A DNA stretch of 64,000 nt from DATHWB01 sp040880725 (GTDB lineage: Bacteria > Actinomycetota > Acidimicrobiia > Spongiisociales > ZC4RG35): contig JBBDHV010000039.1 of assembly GCA_040880725.1 (NCBI GenBank), forward strand, positions 1 to 64,000, given 5' to 3'. Under the pieces are notes generated by a model. It worked only from the letters and a program-made list of their open reading frames with translations, searched no databases and was not told the origin of the DNA. Position numbers and translations under genes: made by a program. This document shows positions 56,442 to 64,000 of this stretch, piece by piece (position 1 is the first letter of the stretch; every line of letters begins with the position of its first letter).

Positions 56442-57275
56442 ATGGGCGCATTCGAGATGGTGTCCGGTCTGGTGCCGACCGCGACAGTCAAAGAACTCAC
56501 GAGCGGGACGAACAAGGTTTTCCGGCTCCTCGAGGAGTCGGGTGACACGACCGTCGTCAAGGTGTATGCCACGCCGGCACGGGAACGCCGGGAACGTCAC
56601 GCACTGGAGGCGATGCTCGGCATTCCGGGCGTCCCGCAGATCTTGGAACGGGGTGCGACCGACGGCATGGCCTGGATCCGGACGACCGACGGCGGCAGTT
56701 GGAGTCTGGCGAACCTGCCGCTCAACCTGGACCTCATCCGCAAGGCGGGCACCCTGCTGCGCGGCGTGCACGATTCGGGTGCCCCCATCACCAACTTGGA
56801 CAGCGGTATCGACGGTGAGTACGTCCAGACTCATTTCCGGTCGACGCTGGACCGCCTGGAGCGGTATCGGCGGCGGTTGGGCCTCCCCGCCGATGTCCTG
56901 GAGGCGGCCCGGGCCAGCGAGAACCATCCCGTGGCGTCCCCGCCCCGCCCGGCGCACACTCGCACGGTCCCGAAGAATTTCCTGGTGAACGATCGTGGCG
57001 AGTTGATGCTGGTCGGTTGGGAGTGGGCGACGTTGGCTCCCCCGGAGTGGGACTTGTCCTTGGCGACCTGGCGTTTCAGCCGCACTCTCGGCGACGAGGC
57101 GGCCACCGCCCTGTGGCAGGGCTACGGCGCCGAGAACTCGATCGGCAACCGCTTGGAGCCGTGGGTGGCCTATCACGCCGCCATGCAGATGCTGGAAGCA
57201 GCCGAGAAGCGCGACGGACGTCTCGGCGACCTCAGCCACCTCGTGAACGATCTCGCCGCCGCGGTCCGCACCTGA
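56442..57275 (+). CDS. APH/choline-kinase fold protein with degenerate active site
   Basis: A 277-residue protein with the two-lobed aminoglycoside phosphotransferase layout. The N-lobe includes TSGTNKVFRLLEESGDTTVVKVY, with a lysine in the ATP position. In the C-lobe the catalytic loop, normally HGDxxxxN, reads HTRTVPKNFLV, and the metal-binding IDWE reads VGWEW. Both key aspartates are therefore missing, so it may be a pseudokinase or a binding protein. Starts at 56442 (ATG) and 56457 (ATG, MVSGLVP) are both possible. It is divergent from thrS. Confidence 0.8.
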   Translation: MGAFEMVSGLVPTATVKELTSGTNKVFRLLEESGDTTVVKVYATPARERRERHALEAMLGIPGVPQILERGATDGMAWIRTTDGGSWSLANLPLNLDLIRKAGTLLRGVHDSGAPITNLDSGIDGEYVQTHFRSTLDRLERYRRRLGLPADVLEAARASENHPVASPPRPAHTRTVPKNFLVNDRGELMLVGWEWATLAPPEWDLSLATWRFSRTLGDEAATALWQGYGAENSIGNRLEPWVAYHAAMQMLEAAEKRDGRLGDLSHLVNDLAAAVRT

Positions 57276-57358
57276 ACCGTGGGCCCCCCACCACCGTCAC
57301 GGTGGTGGCGAACCCTGGGTTCAGGACCACCGTGACGGTGGTCCCAGGCCCACGGTTC
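57274..57358. repeat. nested palindrome cluster (cloverleaf-like)
   Basis: An outer 12-bp perfect inverted repeat (57274-57285 with 57347-57358, GAACCGTGGGCC and its complement) encloses three palindromes in a row. The first, with 10-bp arms, is at 57288-57308. The second, with 6-bp arms, is at 57310-57322. The third, with 10-bp arms, is at 57324-57344. The first base of the outer arm overlaps the stop of the preceding gene. It could be a terminator, a protein-binding array or a remnant of a structured element. It has no U-tract. Confidence 0.85.
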
Positions 57359-57404
57359 GGCGAAATACCGCATCTGAAGGGCGCGAAAACCTAGCCTCCG
57401 GGTT

Positions 57405-57596
57405 GTGATGAATCCCATCGACTTCATCGGTACGGCCCGCAACGCAGGGACCTGGCGCCGCACAGAGGACCAGACCCGCACCAGTGGTTTCGCGGTGATC
57501 GACGTCTTCGCCGGCGATCTCCCGTGCCCGTGGTGTGGCGGGGTCACCTCCGAGGCGGACGCCTCGTGTCGTGGCTGCGGCCGCAACTTCGGCTGA
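57405..57596 (+). CDS. zinc-ribbon miniprotein
   Basis: A 63-residue protein, unrecognised. The C-terminal third has CPWC and, 11 residues later, CRGC, fitting a four-cysteine zinc ribbon; the rest (NPIDFIGTARNAGTWRRTED) has no known motif. The first codon is GTG followed by ATG, and the GGG at 57400-57402 is only a weak ribosome site. It lies 46 bp after the palindrome cluster and 9 bp before the convergent mshD. Coding status rests on the cysteine pattern. Confidence 0.55.
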   Translation: MMNPIDFIGTARNAGTWRRTEDQTRTSGFAVIDVFAGDLPCPWCGGVTSEADASCRGCGRNFG

Positions 57597-57605
57597 GTCA
57601 GTCCC

Positions 57606-58481
57606 TCACAGCGTTCGCACCAGCGACCGGTCCACATGGTGGAGCCGGAAGCCGAGCGACTCGTAGAGAGCGGCGGCCGCCGTGTTGTCGGCGTCCATGT
57701 AGAGCATTCCCACTTCGAATCCGTACCAGTCGTTGATCACTTCGAGCCCGCGGACGACGAGAACACGACCGAGCCCCCGCCCCTGACAAGCCGGGGCGAC
57801 CGCGATCACGTAGATCTCTCCCATCTCGGCATGCGGTTTGGTCCAGCAGAACCCGGCCAGCTCGTCGCCGGACCACACCGTCACGAACCCTGCGGGATCG
57901 AACCACGGCTGTGAGAACCGGTCGGCCAGGATCTCCGGGGTCCACGATCCGTTCTCGGGATGGCCTCGGAACGCCGCATTGTTCACGGCGAGCCATGCGT
58001 CGTCGTCGGTTCCGGGGCGAAACGGCCGTTCAACGAGGCCGGCCGGAATCGTCGCTGCCTCTCGGACCGGAAGATCGATCCGGAGTTGTCGCAGTTCACG
58101 TTCGCCCCGGAATCCCGCCGCCCGCAATTCGTCGACCATGTTCGGTTGGAACACCCAGACCCGCACTGTGGCCGCCCCGGTGGCGGCTGCGGCTTCGACA
58201 CCGGTTTTGATCAGGCGCTCGATGACGCCGTGGGAACGATGGAGCGGGTGGACGGCGATTTCGAGTGCCGCGGTGCCGTTGCGCCTCGGCGGCGTGACCG
58301 CCAGGTACGCCACCGGCGTCCCGTCGACGACGCCGACCTGGCCGGCCGCGTCCCCGTCGCCGCCCATCAGGTCGAGATACTTGTGCTCGCCGATCGGAAA
58401 GTGTCCGTCACATTCGGCAGCCAACTCGAACATCGCGTCGAGTGACTCACGATCGGTGGCTTCAACCGGGCGCAGCTCCAT
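57606..58481 (-). CDS. mshD: mycothiol synthase (tandem GNAT acetyltransferase)
   Basis: Acetylates Cys-GlcN-Ins to mycothiol, the main thiol of actinobacteria. The 291 residues carry two GNAT domains. The C-terminal, active one has the MshD features VNNAAFRGHPENGSW, FDPAGFVTVW, GEIYVIAVAPACQGRGLG and the CoA loop. The ATG at 58481 (MELRPVEATDRE) is chosen over a TTG nine bases upstream. Its presence supports an actinobacterial host. Confidence 0.9.
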   Translation of the reverse strand: MELRPVEATDRESLDAMFELAAECDGHFPIGEHKYLDLMGGDGDAAGQVGVVDGTPVAYLAVTPPRRNGTAALEIAVHPLHRSHGVIERLIKTGVEAAAATGAATVRVWVFQPNMVDELRAAGFRGERELRQLRIDLPVREAATIPAGLVERPFRPGTDDDAWLAVNNAAFRGHPENGSWTPEILADRFSQPWFDPAGFVTVWSGDELAGFCWTKPHAEMGEIYVIAVAPACQGRGLGRVLVVRGLEVINDWYGFEVGMLYMDADNTAAAALYESLGFRLHHVDRSLVRTL

Positions 58482-58529
58482 GGGGGGCAACGCTAGACAC
58501 GATGGACGGGGTCCTATCCTCGCCCACGC

Positions 58530-59498
58530 ATGAGTTCAATCGGTGTTGTCCTGGGAGGGGGAGGTGTCACTGGCGCGTCCTATCAGATCGCGGCTCTGAT
58601 GGCCTTGGAGCTCGCGACCGGGTGGGACCCGTCGGATGCCGACGTCATCGTCGGTACGTCGGGCGGGGCGTACGTGACGGCGCTGGTGCGCAGCGACCGC
58701 CTCGACCTCGATTCGATGGTGCTGGCCCACGAGGACCGCGAAGCCGTCGCCGAGCGCATCTCCGGACACCTCTTCACCCGTGACCGCGGGGTCAGCATCG
58801 GACGTTGGCTCCGGCACGGGCTGATCCCCGGCATTCGCAAACCCGGCTTGACGATGCTGCTGGGCGGTCCCGCCGCGTGGACGACCGATGGCCTTGCCGA
58901 CTGGGTTCGGGAGCAGTGCGGTACCGCGGCCGAGTCCTGGCCGGCCAAACCGACGATCATCACCGCATTCGACGTGGCCGCCAAGCGCCGGGTGGCGTTC
59001 GGCACCGAGAGCGCGCCAGACGTCACGCTCGCGGACGCAGTGGCCGCCTCGTCGGCGATTCCTGTCGCCTTTCAGCCTCGGCTGGTCGAGGGTCGTCTCT
59101 ACGTTGACGGCGGGGTCGTGTCCGGCACCCACGCCGATCTCGTGCTGGGCAGTTCCAAGCCTCTCGACATGCTCATCGTGATCGCCCCGATGGCCGCCGA
59201 GGAGGACAGGGAGGGGGCGTGGTTCTACGAGCGGGTTTTCGACCGGGTGGGCCGGACCGCCCTGGGCTCGGAACTCACCCGGATTCATGAGGAGTGGCCG
59301 GAGACCCACGTGGTGGTGTTGCGCCCGTCGCCTGCGGTTCTCGCAGTCATGCGCCCCAATCCCCTGGATCCCGGTGCGGCGGTCCCGACCTTCATCCGGG
59401 CATTGATGGCGATGCGGCGCAAGCTCGCAGACCCCGAGATCTGGTCGGTGCTGGAACGCCACCTGACCCCCCAGACGTCCAATGCAACCCAGGGTTAG
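58530..59498 (+). CDS. patatin-like phospholipase family protein
   Basis: A serine hydrolase of 322 residues. The oxyanion loop GVVLGGGGVTGASYQ, nucleophile elbow VGTSGGAYV (Ser near residue 44) and catalytic DGG (LYVDGGVVSG) are all present. There is no signal peptide. Substrate unknown; the family acts on phospholipids or related esters. It is divergent from mshD with a 48-bp gap. Confidence 0.9.
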   Translation: MSSIGVVLGGGGVTGASYQIAALMALELATGWDPSDADVIVGTSGGAYVTALVRSDRLDLDSMVLAHEDREAVAERISGHLFTRDRGVSIGRWLRHGLIPGIRKPGLTMLLGGPAAWTTDGLADWVREQCGTAAESWPAKPTIITAFDVAAKRRVAFGTESAPDVTLADAVAASSAIPVAFQPRLVEGRLYVDGGVVSGTHADLVLGSSKPLDMLIVIAPMAAEEDREGAWFYERVFDRVGRTALGSELTRIHEEWPETHVVVLRPSPAVLAVMRPNPLDPGAAVPTFIRALMAMRRKLADPEIWSVLERHLTPQTSNATQG

Positions 59499-59550
59499 AA
59501 CGGACGCATACGTCCACTTTCGAGCGCGGAATGCGGCGAGGCACGAGCGC

Positions 59551-60039
59551 TCAGTCGTCCGACTCGTCGGTGGGCCACTTATTGAACGTCACCAGCGGCA
59601 AGTAGAACCACGACCAGACGGCCAACAGGGCGGTGGCGGACAGCACGATCGCCGCGCCGGTTGAGCCGAGCCGCACCGAAGCCACCAGATAGGTCGATGC
59701 CACGATCGCAACCAGGAAGCTGACAGTGCCGGCGACGGTGAGTGCCACTGCCACCGTCACGTGCTCGGGGGAACGTCGCGGGATCCCCGTCATGAGCCCC
59801 CGGACTCGCTGATGGACGCTGGGGGAGATCAGCAGGATGGCGGCGACGGCGGTGGAGAGGAACGCGACCGCGTAGGTGAAGCGGTCGATGGTGGCAATCT
59901 CGGCGAAGTCGGACTGGAACGGCAGCGCAAGGAGAAAACCGAACAGCACCGTCACCCCGGGGATCGTGGTGCGCAGGCCTTCCATGAGCGCCCGGAACTG
60001 GTCATCGGCGCTGACATTTGTCGACTTCGTGTCGTTCAT
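59551..60039 (-). CDS. DUF6328-type four-TM membrane protein
   Basis: A 162-residue protein with a soluble start (about 1-25) and four membrane helices at about 30-42, 53-73, 93-116 and 124-148. The segment EGLRTTIPGVTVLFGFLLALPF resembles DUF6328 proteins common in actinobacteria. Function unknown. It is convergent with the patatin gene (52-bp gap) and lies downstream of pncB. Confidence 0.75.
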   Translation of the reverse strand: MNDTKSTNVSADDQFRALMEGLRTTIPGVTVLFGFLLALPFQSDFAEIATIDRFTYAVAFLSTAVAAILLISPSVHQRVRGLMTGIPRRSPEHVTVAVALTVAGTVSFLVAIVASTYLVASVRLGSTGAAIVLSATALLAVWSWFYLPLVTFNKWPTDESDD

Positions 60040-60074
60040 CGGCGGAGGCTACCCAGACAGGGCGCCAATACGAC

Positions 60075-60108
60075 CCCGGCTCCTCCAGCCGGGCTGCCGG
60101 TCCCCGGC
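60075..60108 (-). terminator. paired hairpins after pncB
   Basis: A 7-bp stem (60075-60081 with 60087-60093, loop of five) and a 5-bp stem (60096-60100 with 60104-60108) lie just behind the pncB stop. No U-tract follows on the minus strand, so this would be a weak or Rho-aided terminator. The segment TTCATTGTGC next to it resembles the head of the GC-rich repeats and may be a decayed copy. Confidence 0.4.
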
Positions 60109-60121
60109 ACAATGAACCCTG

Positions 60122-61657
60122 TCAGTCGGTGTAACCGGCCACGAGGGAACGCTTCAGTTCGTTGAGTTCGGTGGTCAGCGACACGTGATAGCGGTGCGGG
60201 TTGACGAGCCTGCGCACACCCGGGTCGAGTCGTTCGAGATCGGCGAGACGTCGTTTCCGCGCCGCTTCCACTCCCCCCGCCTCGAACGTACGTGTTCCTT
60301 TGTCGTAGACCGTCGTCAGCAGCGGCTCGATTTCCGAGATCGTTTCCGGTGCCAGGGTGCGGGTGACACCAGGAATCGAAGGATGGTGAATCTGGATGGT
60401 CCCGGTGGCGTCGAGCTCTTCGTCTGCGAGGGCGAGCACGTCGGCGGTGGCGAAGCCCCGATCGTCGTACAGCCGCCACACACGCTTGGCGGCGGGGTTC
60501 TGCACCTTGGCGGGCGTGTCGGAGATCTTGATGGCCGGAACCCACTCGCCGTCGGTGCCGCCGACCGCCACGGTCTTGTAGACACCTCCCAGCGACGAGT
60601 CGCCTTCGGAGGTGACGAGCTTGGACCCCACTCCGTGCACCAGCCGGGAGATGAGATGATCGGCATCGACCCCGTAGGTCGGCGCTTCCACCGCGATCTG
60701 GTTCTTGACCTGCCAGATCGTGAGTTCATCGAGCGAGCTGGAGAGCACGATCCTCGTGTTCTCGAAACCGGCGGCGTCGAGCATCTCGGCGGCGCGTACG
60801 GACAGGTGGGCGAGGTCGCCGGAGTCGAGCCGGATACCGATCGGCTCGTGGCCTGCGGCCCGCAGTTCCTCGAAGACGGTGATGGCGTTGGGGATTCCGG
60901 ATTCGAGGGTGTCGATGGTGTCGACGAGGAGCAGTGTGTCGTCCGGATAGACCTCCGCATAGGCCCGGAACGATTCCAGCTCTCCCCCACCGACGGCCAT
61001 GAACACCTGCACCATCGAGTGGGCATGGGTGCCGGACGAGTCGACGCCGAGCTGGTGGGACATGCCGACGTTCGAAGACGAGACGGCTCCGCCGATCAGC
61101 GACGAACGGGTGGCGGTGTTCCCCCCGAAACCGGGTGCGCGGCGCAGCCCGAACTCGATGACGGAGCCTCCGGCGGCTGCCTCCACCACCCGAGATGCCT
61201 TGGTGGCGATGAGCGTCGCGTAGTTCATGTGGTTGAGCAGCGGCGTTTCGAGGATCTGGGCGATGGCCAGCGGCGCTTCGACGACGGCGACGGGCGCGTT
61301 TGCATGCACCACGCGGCCTTCGGGCACCGCCCGCATCGTGACGTCGCCGAATCCGCCGGTCTCCGATAGCCAGTCGAGGAAGTCGTCTGCGAAGACCCGC
61401 GCACCACGCGGCGAGCGGATCGAAGCGAGCACCTCTCGTTCGGCCCCACCGAAACGGACCGTCCCCATCCAGTCGAGGAGCGGTTCCAACCCCGCGGTGA
61501 TGCAGTAGCCGGCCTGGTGGAGCCCGTAGTCCGGATAGGAGCGGAAGAAATGCTCGAACTGGGCGGGGCGGGTGTGGAGGTCGGACCGGAAGTACAGCTG
61601 CGCCATCGTCAACTGGTAGTGGTCCGTGAACAAAAAGCCGGTCGCGATGTCGGTCAC
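60122..61657 (-). CDS. pncB: nicotinate phosphoribosyltransferase
   Basis: Converts nicotinate to NaMN in NAD salvage. The 511 residues begin LFTDHYQLTMAQLYF, a family signature. Phosphoribosyl-binding regions EFGLRRAPG, LLVDTIDTLESG, GIRLDSGDL and the C-terminal IHHPSIPG region follow. The start is GTG. It lies 59 bp from the divergent pncA, so the two adjacent salvage steps share one control region. Confidence 0.95.
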   Translation of the reverse strand: MTDIATGFLFTDHYQLTMAQLYFRSDLHTRPAQFEHFFRSYPDYGLHQAGYCITAGLEPLLDWMGTVRFGGAEREVLASIRSPRGARVFADDFLDWLSETGGFGDVTMRAVPEGRVVHANAPVAVVEAPLAIAQILETPLLNHMNYATLIATKASRVVEAAAGGSVIEFGLRRAPGFGGNTATRSSLIGGAVSSSNVGMSHQLGVDSSGTHAHSMVQVFMAVGGGELESFRAYAEVYPDDTLLLVDTIDTLESGIPNAITVFEELRAAGHEPIGIRLDSGDLAHLSVRAAEMLDAAGFENTRIVLSSSLDELTIWQVKNQIAVEAPTYGVDADHLISRLVHGVGSKLVTSEGDSSLGGVYKTVAVGGTDGEWVPAIKISDTPAKVQNPAAKRVWRLYDDRGFATADVLALADEELDATGTIQIHHPSIPGVTRTLAPETISEIEPLLTTVYDKGTRTFEAGGVEAARKRRLADLERLDPGVRRLVNPHRYHVSLTTELNELKRSLVAGYTD

Positions 61658-61716
61658 TCGGTGAAAACTAGTGCGCGGTTTCGGCTCCGCCGCCGTCTTC
61701 TCATAGTGTCAGCGCG

Positions 61717-62301
61717 ATGAGTGAGTACACATCCTCGACCGCCCTGGTGGTGGTCGACGTCCAGAACGACTTCGCCGACCCGAAGGGGAACCTGTTCGTC
61801 TCCGGCGGCGACGAGGTCGTGGCAGTCTGCAACGCCGAGATCGTCCGCGCCTTGGCCGCCGGCTCGTTCGTCGTCTACACCCAGGATTGGCACCCGGAGT
61901 CCACACCGCATTTCCAAAAGGACGGTGGGGTGTGGCCCGTGCACTGTGTCGCAGACACCTGGGGTGCGGAGTTCCATCCCCGCCTGGTCCTCGCAGGACC
62001 GACCGTGCGGAAGGGTTCCAACGGTGAGGACGGCTACTCCGGGTTCACGATGCGCGATCCCGAGTCCGGGGAGACCACCCCGACCGCCCTCGAGTCGCTT
62101 CTGCGGGAACGTGACATCACCGACGTCGTGGTGGTCGGATTGGCTTTCGATGTCTGTGTGAAGGCCACCGCCCTCGACGCCAACCGTCTCGGTTTCCCGA
62201 CGACCGTGATCCAGGCTGCCAGCGCCGCGGTGGAACTCGAAGCAGGCGACACCGAACGCTCCGAGGTCGAACTCACCGCGTCGGGTGTCACGCTGAACTG
62301 A
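61717..62301 (+). CDS. pncA: nicotinamidase
   Basis: Deamidates nicotinamide to nicotinate for PncB. The 194 residues hold the catalytic Asp (VDVQNDF), Lys (VRKGSNGE) and Cys (AFDVCVKATA), with metal ligands in DWHPESTPHF. The last 130 bp (62172-62301) reappear at 63597-63725 at about 92 percent identity by eye. The C-terminus here may therefore be an acquired copy. Confidence 0.95.
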   Translation: MSEYTSSTALVVVDVQNDFADPKGNLFVSGGDEVVAVCNAEIVRALAAGSFVVYTQDWHPESTPHFQKDGGVWPVHCVADTWGAEFHPRLVLAGPTVRKGSNGEDGYSGFTMRDPESGETTPTALESLLRERDITDVVVVGLAFDVCVKATALDANRLGFPTTVIQAASAAVELEAGDTERSEVELTASGVTLN

Positions 62302-62442
62302 TCAGCTAGCCGCTCCTCTGAGGCGCGCGGGAGAGGCAGCGTTGTGAGGGGTCGATTGCCTCTCTGGACCATGACCACTGGTGCACGCCAGCCTAAATTT
62401 GCCTGATCATGGCGGAGAGAACGGCAGCGAGCTTCCGCCGAC

Positions 62443-62466
62443 GGAATACGCCACCTGTCGTATTCC
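62443..62466. promoter_or_regulatory. possible operator palindrome before the Tat-exported protein gene
   Basis: A perfect inverted repeat of GGAATACG (62443-62450) and CGTATTCC (62459-62466), with 8 bases between. It lies about 40 bp upstream of the next gene, inside the 205-bp stretch between pncA and that gene. The position suits a repressor or activator site. No other feature was found in this stretch. Confidence 0.4.
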
Positions 62467-62506
62467 CGTGCGTTCGAGCCCCCGATAGATTCATGAAGAC
62501 CTGAGA

Positions 62507-63436
62507 ATGGGAGTGGGCGTGTCTGGGAATCATGCTTCGAACCGTGGGCCTGTCGCTGGAATCTCCCGCCGGGACCTCCTGAAGCGGAGCGCCGCTTTGG
62601 GCGGGACCGCGCTCTGGGTCACACCTGCAGTGCAGGCAATCGGGATGAGCCGAGCCCTGGCGCAAGAAACGTCGCCCCTGCCCCCGACGGGCGCAGGCGT
62701 CGTCAGCGGTCAGGTCGTTGACGCGACCACGGGTCTTTCCATTGCCGGCGCCACAGTCGCCGTCATTGGTACCGGAATCTCTACTGTCAGTGACTCGGGC
62801 GGCAATTACACGCTCACCAACGTGCCGGCAGGAACGCAAACGCTCGAAGGTTCAGCGTCGGGCTATTTCACCGCTACGACGTCGGTTGCAGTCATCGACG
62901 GTGCCACCGTCAACAAGGTCATCGCGCTTTCCCCGATAACGACTTCCGACATCACTGCGGTACTCAGCTGGGGTGCCGTCCCCGCTGATCTCGATCTCCA
63001 CGCTTCCGGTCCCGACGGGTCGGGAGGCCGCTTCCACGCCGCCTATTTCGACAAGACGCCAGTTGGCCATGTGGAACTCGATGTGGATGACACGTCTTCG
63101 TTCGGCCCTGAGACGATGTCATTCAAGATCCATCCCGTCGATGGCACCTTTGTGGCCGGTACCTATCGCGTCTGGGTTCATGACTACACCAATCGCACGA
63201 GCGGTTCGATTCCCCAGTGGGACGACTCCGCCGCAAGCGTGTTGCTCAATGGACTGTCCGGTCAGATTGCCGAGTACCTCGTCGATGCAGCGGTGGCGGC
63301 GAAGGGTGGGGTCATCGTGGATGAGGACAAGTTGTGGCGGGTCGTGCAATTCGACCTCGATACAGCCGGGACCGTGTCGAACATCGTGGTGTTCCAGAAC
63401 TTTGTCAACGGAACGGAATCGACCACCGACGTATAG
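62507..63436 (+). CDS. Tat-exported protein with carboxypeptidase-regulatory-like and YfaP-like domains
   Basis: A 309-residue predicted extracellular protein. The twin-arginine signal SRRDLLKRSAALGG leads into a hydrophobic core and an ALAQ cleavage site near residue 50. A carboxypeptidase-regulatory-like beta domain follows (SGQVVDATTGLSIAGATVAV to ASGYFTATTSV). The C-terminal part has LSWGAVPADLDLHASGPDG, the pattern of YfaP/DUF2135 domains. No catalytic residues are apparent. GTG at 62519 has a better ribosome site (GGGAG) than ATG at 62507. It sits alone in an insert within the pncA region. Confidence 0.8.
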   Translation: MGVGVSGNHASNRGPVAGISRRDLLKRSAALGGTALWVTPAVQAIGMSRALAQETSPLPPTGAGVVSGQVVDATTGLSIAGATVAVIGTGISTVSDSGGNYTLTNVPAGTQTLEGSASGYFTATTSVAVIDGATVNKVIALSPITTSDITAVLSWGAVPADLDLHASGPDGSGGRFHAAYFDKTPVGHVELDVDDTSSFGPETMSFKIHPVDGTFVAGTYRVWVHDYTNRTSGSIPQWDDSAASVLLNGLSGQIAEYLVDAAVAAKGGVIVDEDKLWRVVQFDLDTAGTVSNIVVFQNFVNGTESTTDV

Positions 63437-63505
63437 GTTGGGCGCCTCATCTTCGACGTCGCAGGTCGGCCTCCTGCCCTGGTGATCCCATCCCTTTTCG
63501 CTCCC

Positions 63506-63525
63506 CCGGCCCCCCCTGGGGCCGG
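63506..63525. terminator. hairpin downstream of the Tat-exported protein gene
   Basis: A perfect 8-bp stem (63506-63513, CCGGCCCC, with 63518-63525) with a four-base loop, 70 bp after the stop codon. There is no U-tract. It is the only terminator-like structure in the 160 bp between this gene and the pncA fragment. Confidence 0.4.
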
Positions 63526-63596
63526 AATGGGGAAGTAGCTGGGGACCCGCAGGGGACCCCGCCCACCGAAGCAGATCTGGGCGCGAACCACCGCCC

Positions 63597-63725
63597 CTCG
63601 ACGCCAACCGACTCGGTTTCCCGACCACCGTGATCCAGGCGGCCAGTGCCGCGGTGGAACTCGAAGCAGGCGACACCGAACGCTCCGAGGTCGAACTCAT
63701 CGCGTCGGGCGTCAATCTGCGCTGA
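63597..63725 (+). pseudogene. duplicated 3' end of pncA
   Basis: Matches the last 130 bp of pncA with about ten differences, mostly at third codon positions, and ends with its own TGA. It has no start and no catalytic part. The downstream flippase-like gene on the minus strand ends inside it (63712), so this copy probably marks the original pncA 3' junction. Confidence 0.85.
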
Positions 63726-64000
63726 CCGTCTCCGGCGGGTCCGGTCGACGTCGGAGGTAGGCGTGTCCGCCGGCTGCGAGCCCGCCCAGGGCCGGCAGCC
63801 AGAACGAGATCAACCGGAACGTCAACACGGGTCCGGCTGCAGCGGCTGCCGGGATTCCGAAGAGGGTGAGAGCGCCCAGGAGACCGACTTCGGTCACACC
63901 GAGGCCTCCCGGTGCACCGGGGAGACCCCCCACGATCTGGGAGATCCCGAAGGAGCCCACCACCTGGGCGGGAGCCATCGAGATGCCGAATGCGACCAGG
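63712..64000 (-). CDS. lysylphosphatidylglycerol synthase TM region / UPF0104-like flippase (C-terminal part)
   Basis: Partial gene; the start lies beyond the window. The visible 95 residues contain GGLPGAPGGLGVTEVGLLGA and VLTFRLISFWLPALGG, the conserved last helices of the UPF0104/YbhN family of membrane proteins. It ends with a basic tail (YLRRRPDPPE). The stop lies within the duplicated pncA end. Lipid or glycolipid transport is a family-level guess. Confidence 0.75.
   Translation of the reverse strand, partial: LVAFGISMAPAQVVGSFGISQIVGGLPGAPGGLGVTEVGLLGALTLFGIPAAAAAGPVLTFRLISFWLPALGGLAAGGHAYLRRRPDPPETVSAD

Noticed and set aside
62468..62492. CGTTCGAGCC upstream of the Tat-protein gene as a tRNA 3' end and attachment site
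   Set aside because: The flanking bases do not form a T-stem, and no tRNA body precedes it.
63119..63715. Minus-strand 198-codon frame sharing its start region with the frame at 62034-62378
   Set aside because: The similarity is the antisense of the duplicated pncA end; the rest covers the Tat-exported protein gene and has no motif.

Overview
The window is high-GC bacterial DNA with almost no free space. Its marker genes point to the Actinomycetota: an actinobacterial-type integration host factor (mihF), a mycothiol synthase (mshD), a phosphatidylinositol mannoside cluster (pgsA, patA-like, pimA-like), and a conservon (cvnABCD). From memory of family gene orders, the backbone follows the order of the Mycobacterium tuberculosis Rv2533c-Rv2614c region, joined to a pyrimidine operon. 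The extra genes and the absent aroK/aroE suggest a deep-branching class such as Acidimicrobiia. That placement is inference.

Layout. (1) 1-10667, minus strand: efp-nusB-pyrR-pyrB-pyrC-carA-carB-pyrD-pyrF-mihF-gmk. The pyr genes overlap by a few bases or abut, and a PyrR-binding loop precedes pyrR. (2) 10775-19670, minus: aroB, aroC, prepilin peptidase, DUF4388 protein, mltG, ruvX, alaS and a 62-residue protein. A 168-bp MITE-like element separates aroC from aroB. (3) 19681-28329, minus: a lipoprotein sugar dehydrogenase, an enolase-superfamily enzyme and an iron alcohol dehydrogenase, coupled to rarA, then aspS, hisS and a metallo-beta-lactamase hydrolase. (4) 28420-33937: two plus-strand alanine-rich coiled-coil genes facing a minus-strand conservon. 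(5) 34025-44150, minus: rel, apt, secF, secD, yajC, tgt, queA (frameshifted), ruvB, ruvA, ruvC. Copies of a GC-rich repeat fill the tgt-queA gap. (6) 44201-49535, minus: a membrane protein, yebC, pdxT, pdxS, pimA-like, patA-like, a second MITE copy, pgsA. (7) 49658-56336: an EF-G-like GTPase and citrate synthase on plus, a 390-bp block of GC-rich repeats, then ferritin, a two-TM protein and thrS on minus. (8) 56442-64000: a kinase-fold protein lacking catalytic aspartates, a palindrome cluster, a zinc-ribbon miniprotein, mshD, a patatin, a DUF6328 protein, pncB and pncA. Last come a 1.3-kb insert bounded by a duplicated pncA 3' end and the end of a flippase-like gene.

The genes serve nucleotide synthesis, the shikimate pathway, tRNA charging and modification, protein export, Holliday junction processing, the stringent response, PLP, NAD salvage and phosphoinositide lipids. 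The most notable non-backbone items are the MITE pair inserted at CTAG stop codons, the 122-124-bp dispersed repeat, the conservon with its coiled-coil neighbours, the pncA duplication with its Tat-exported passenger, and the palindrome cluster at 57274-57358. No tRNA, rRNA, CRISPR array, prophage or integrase gene is visible.
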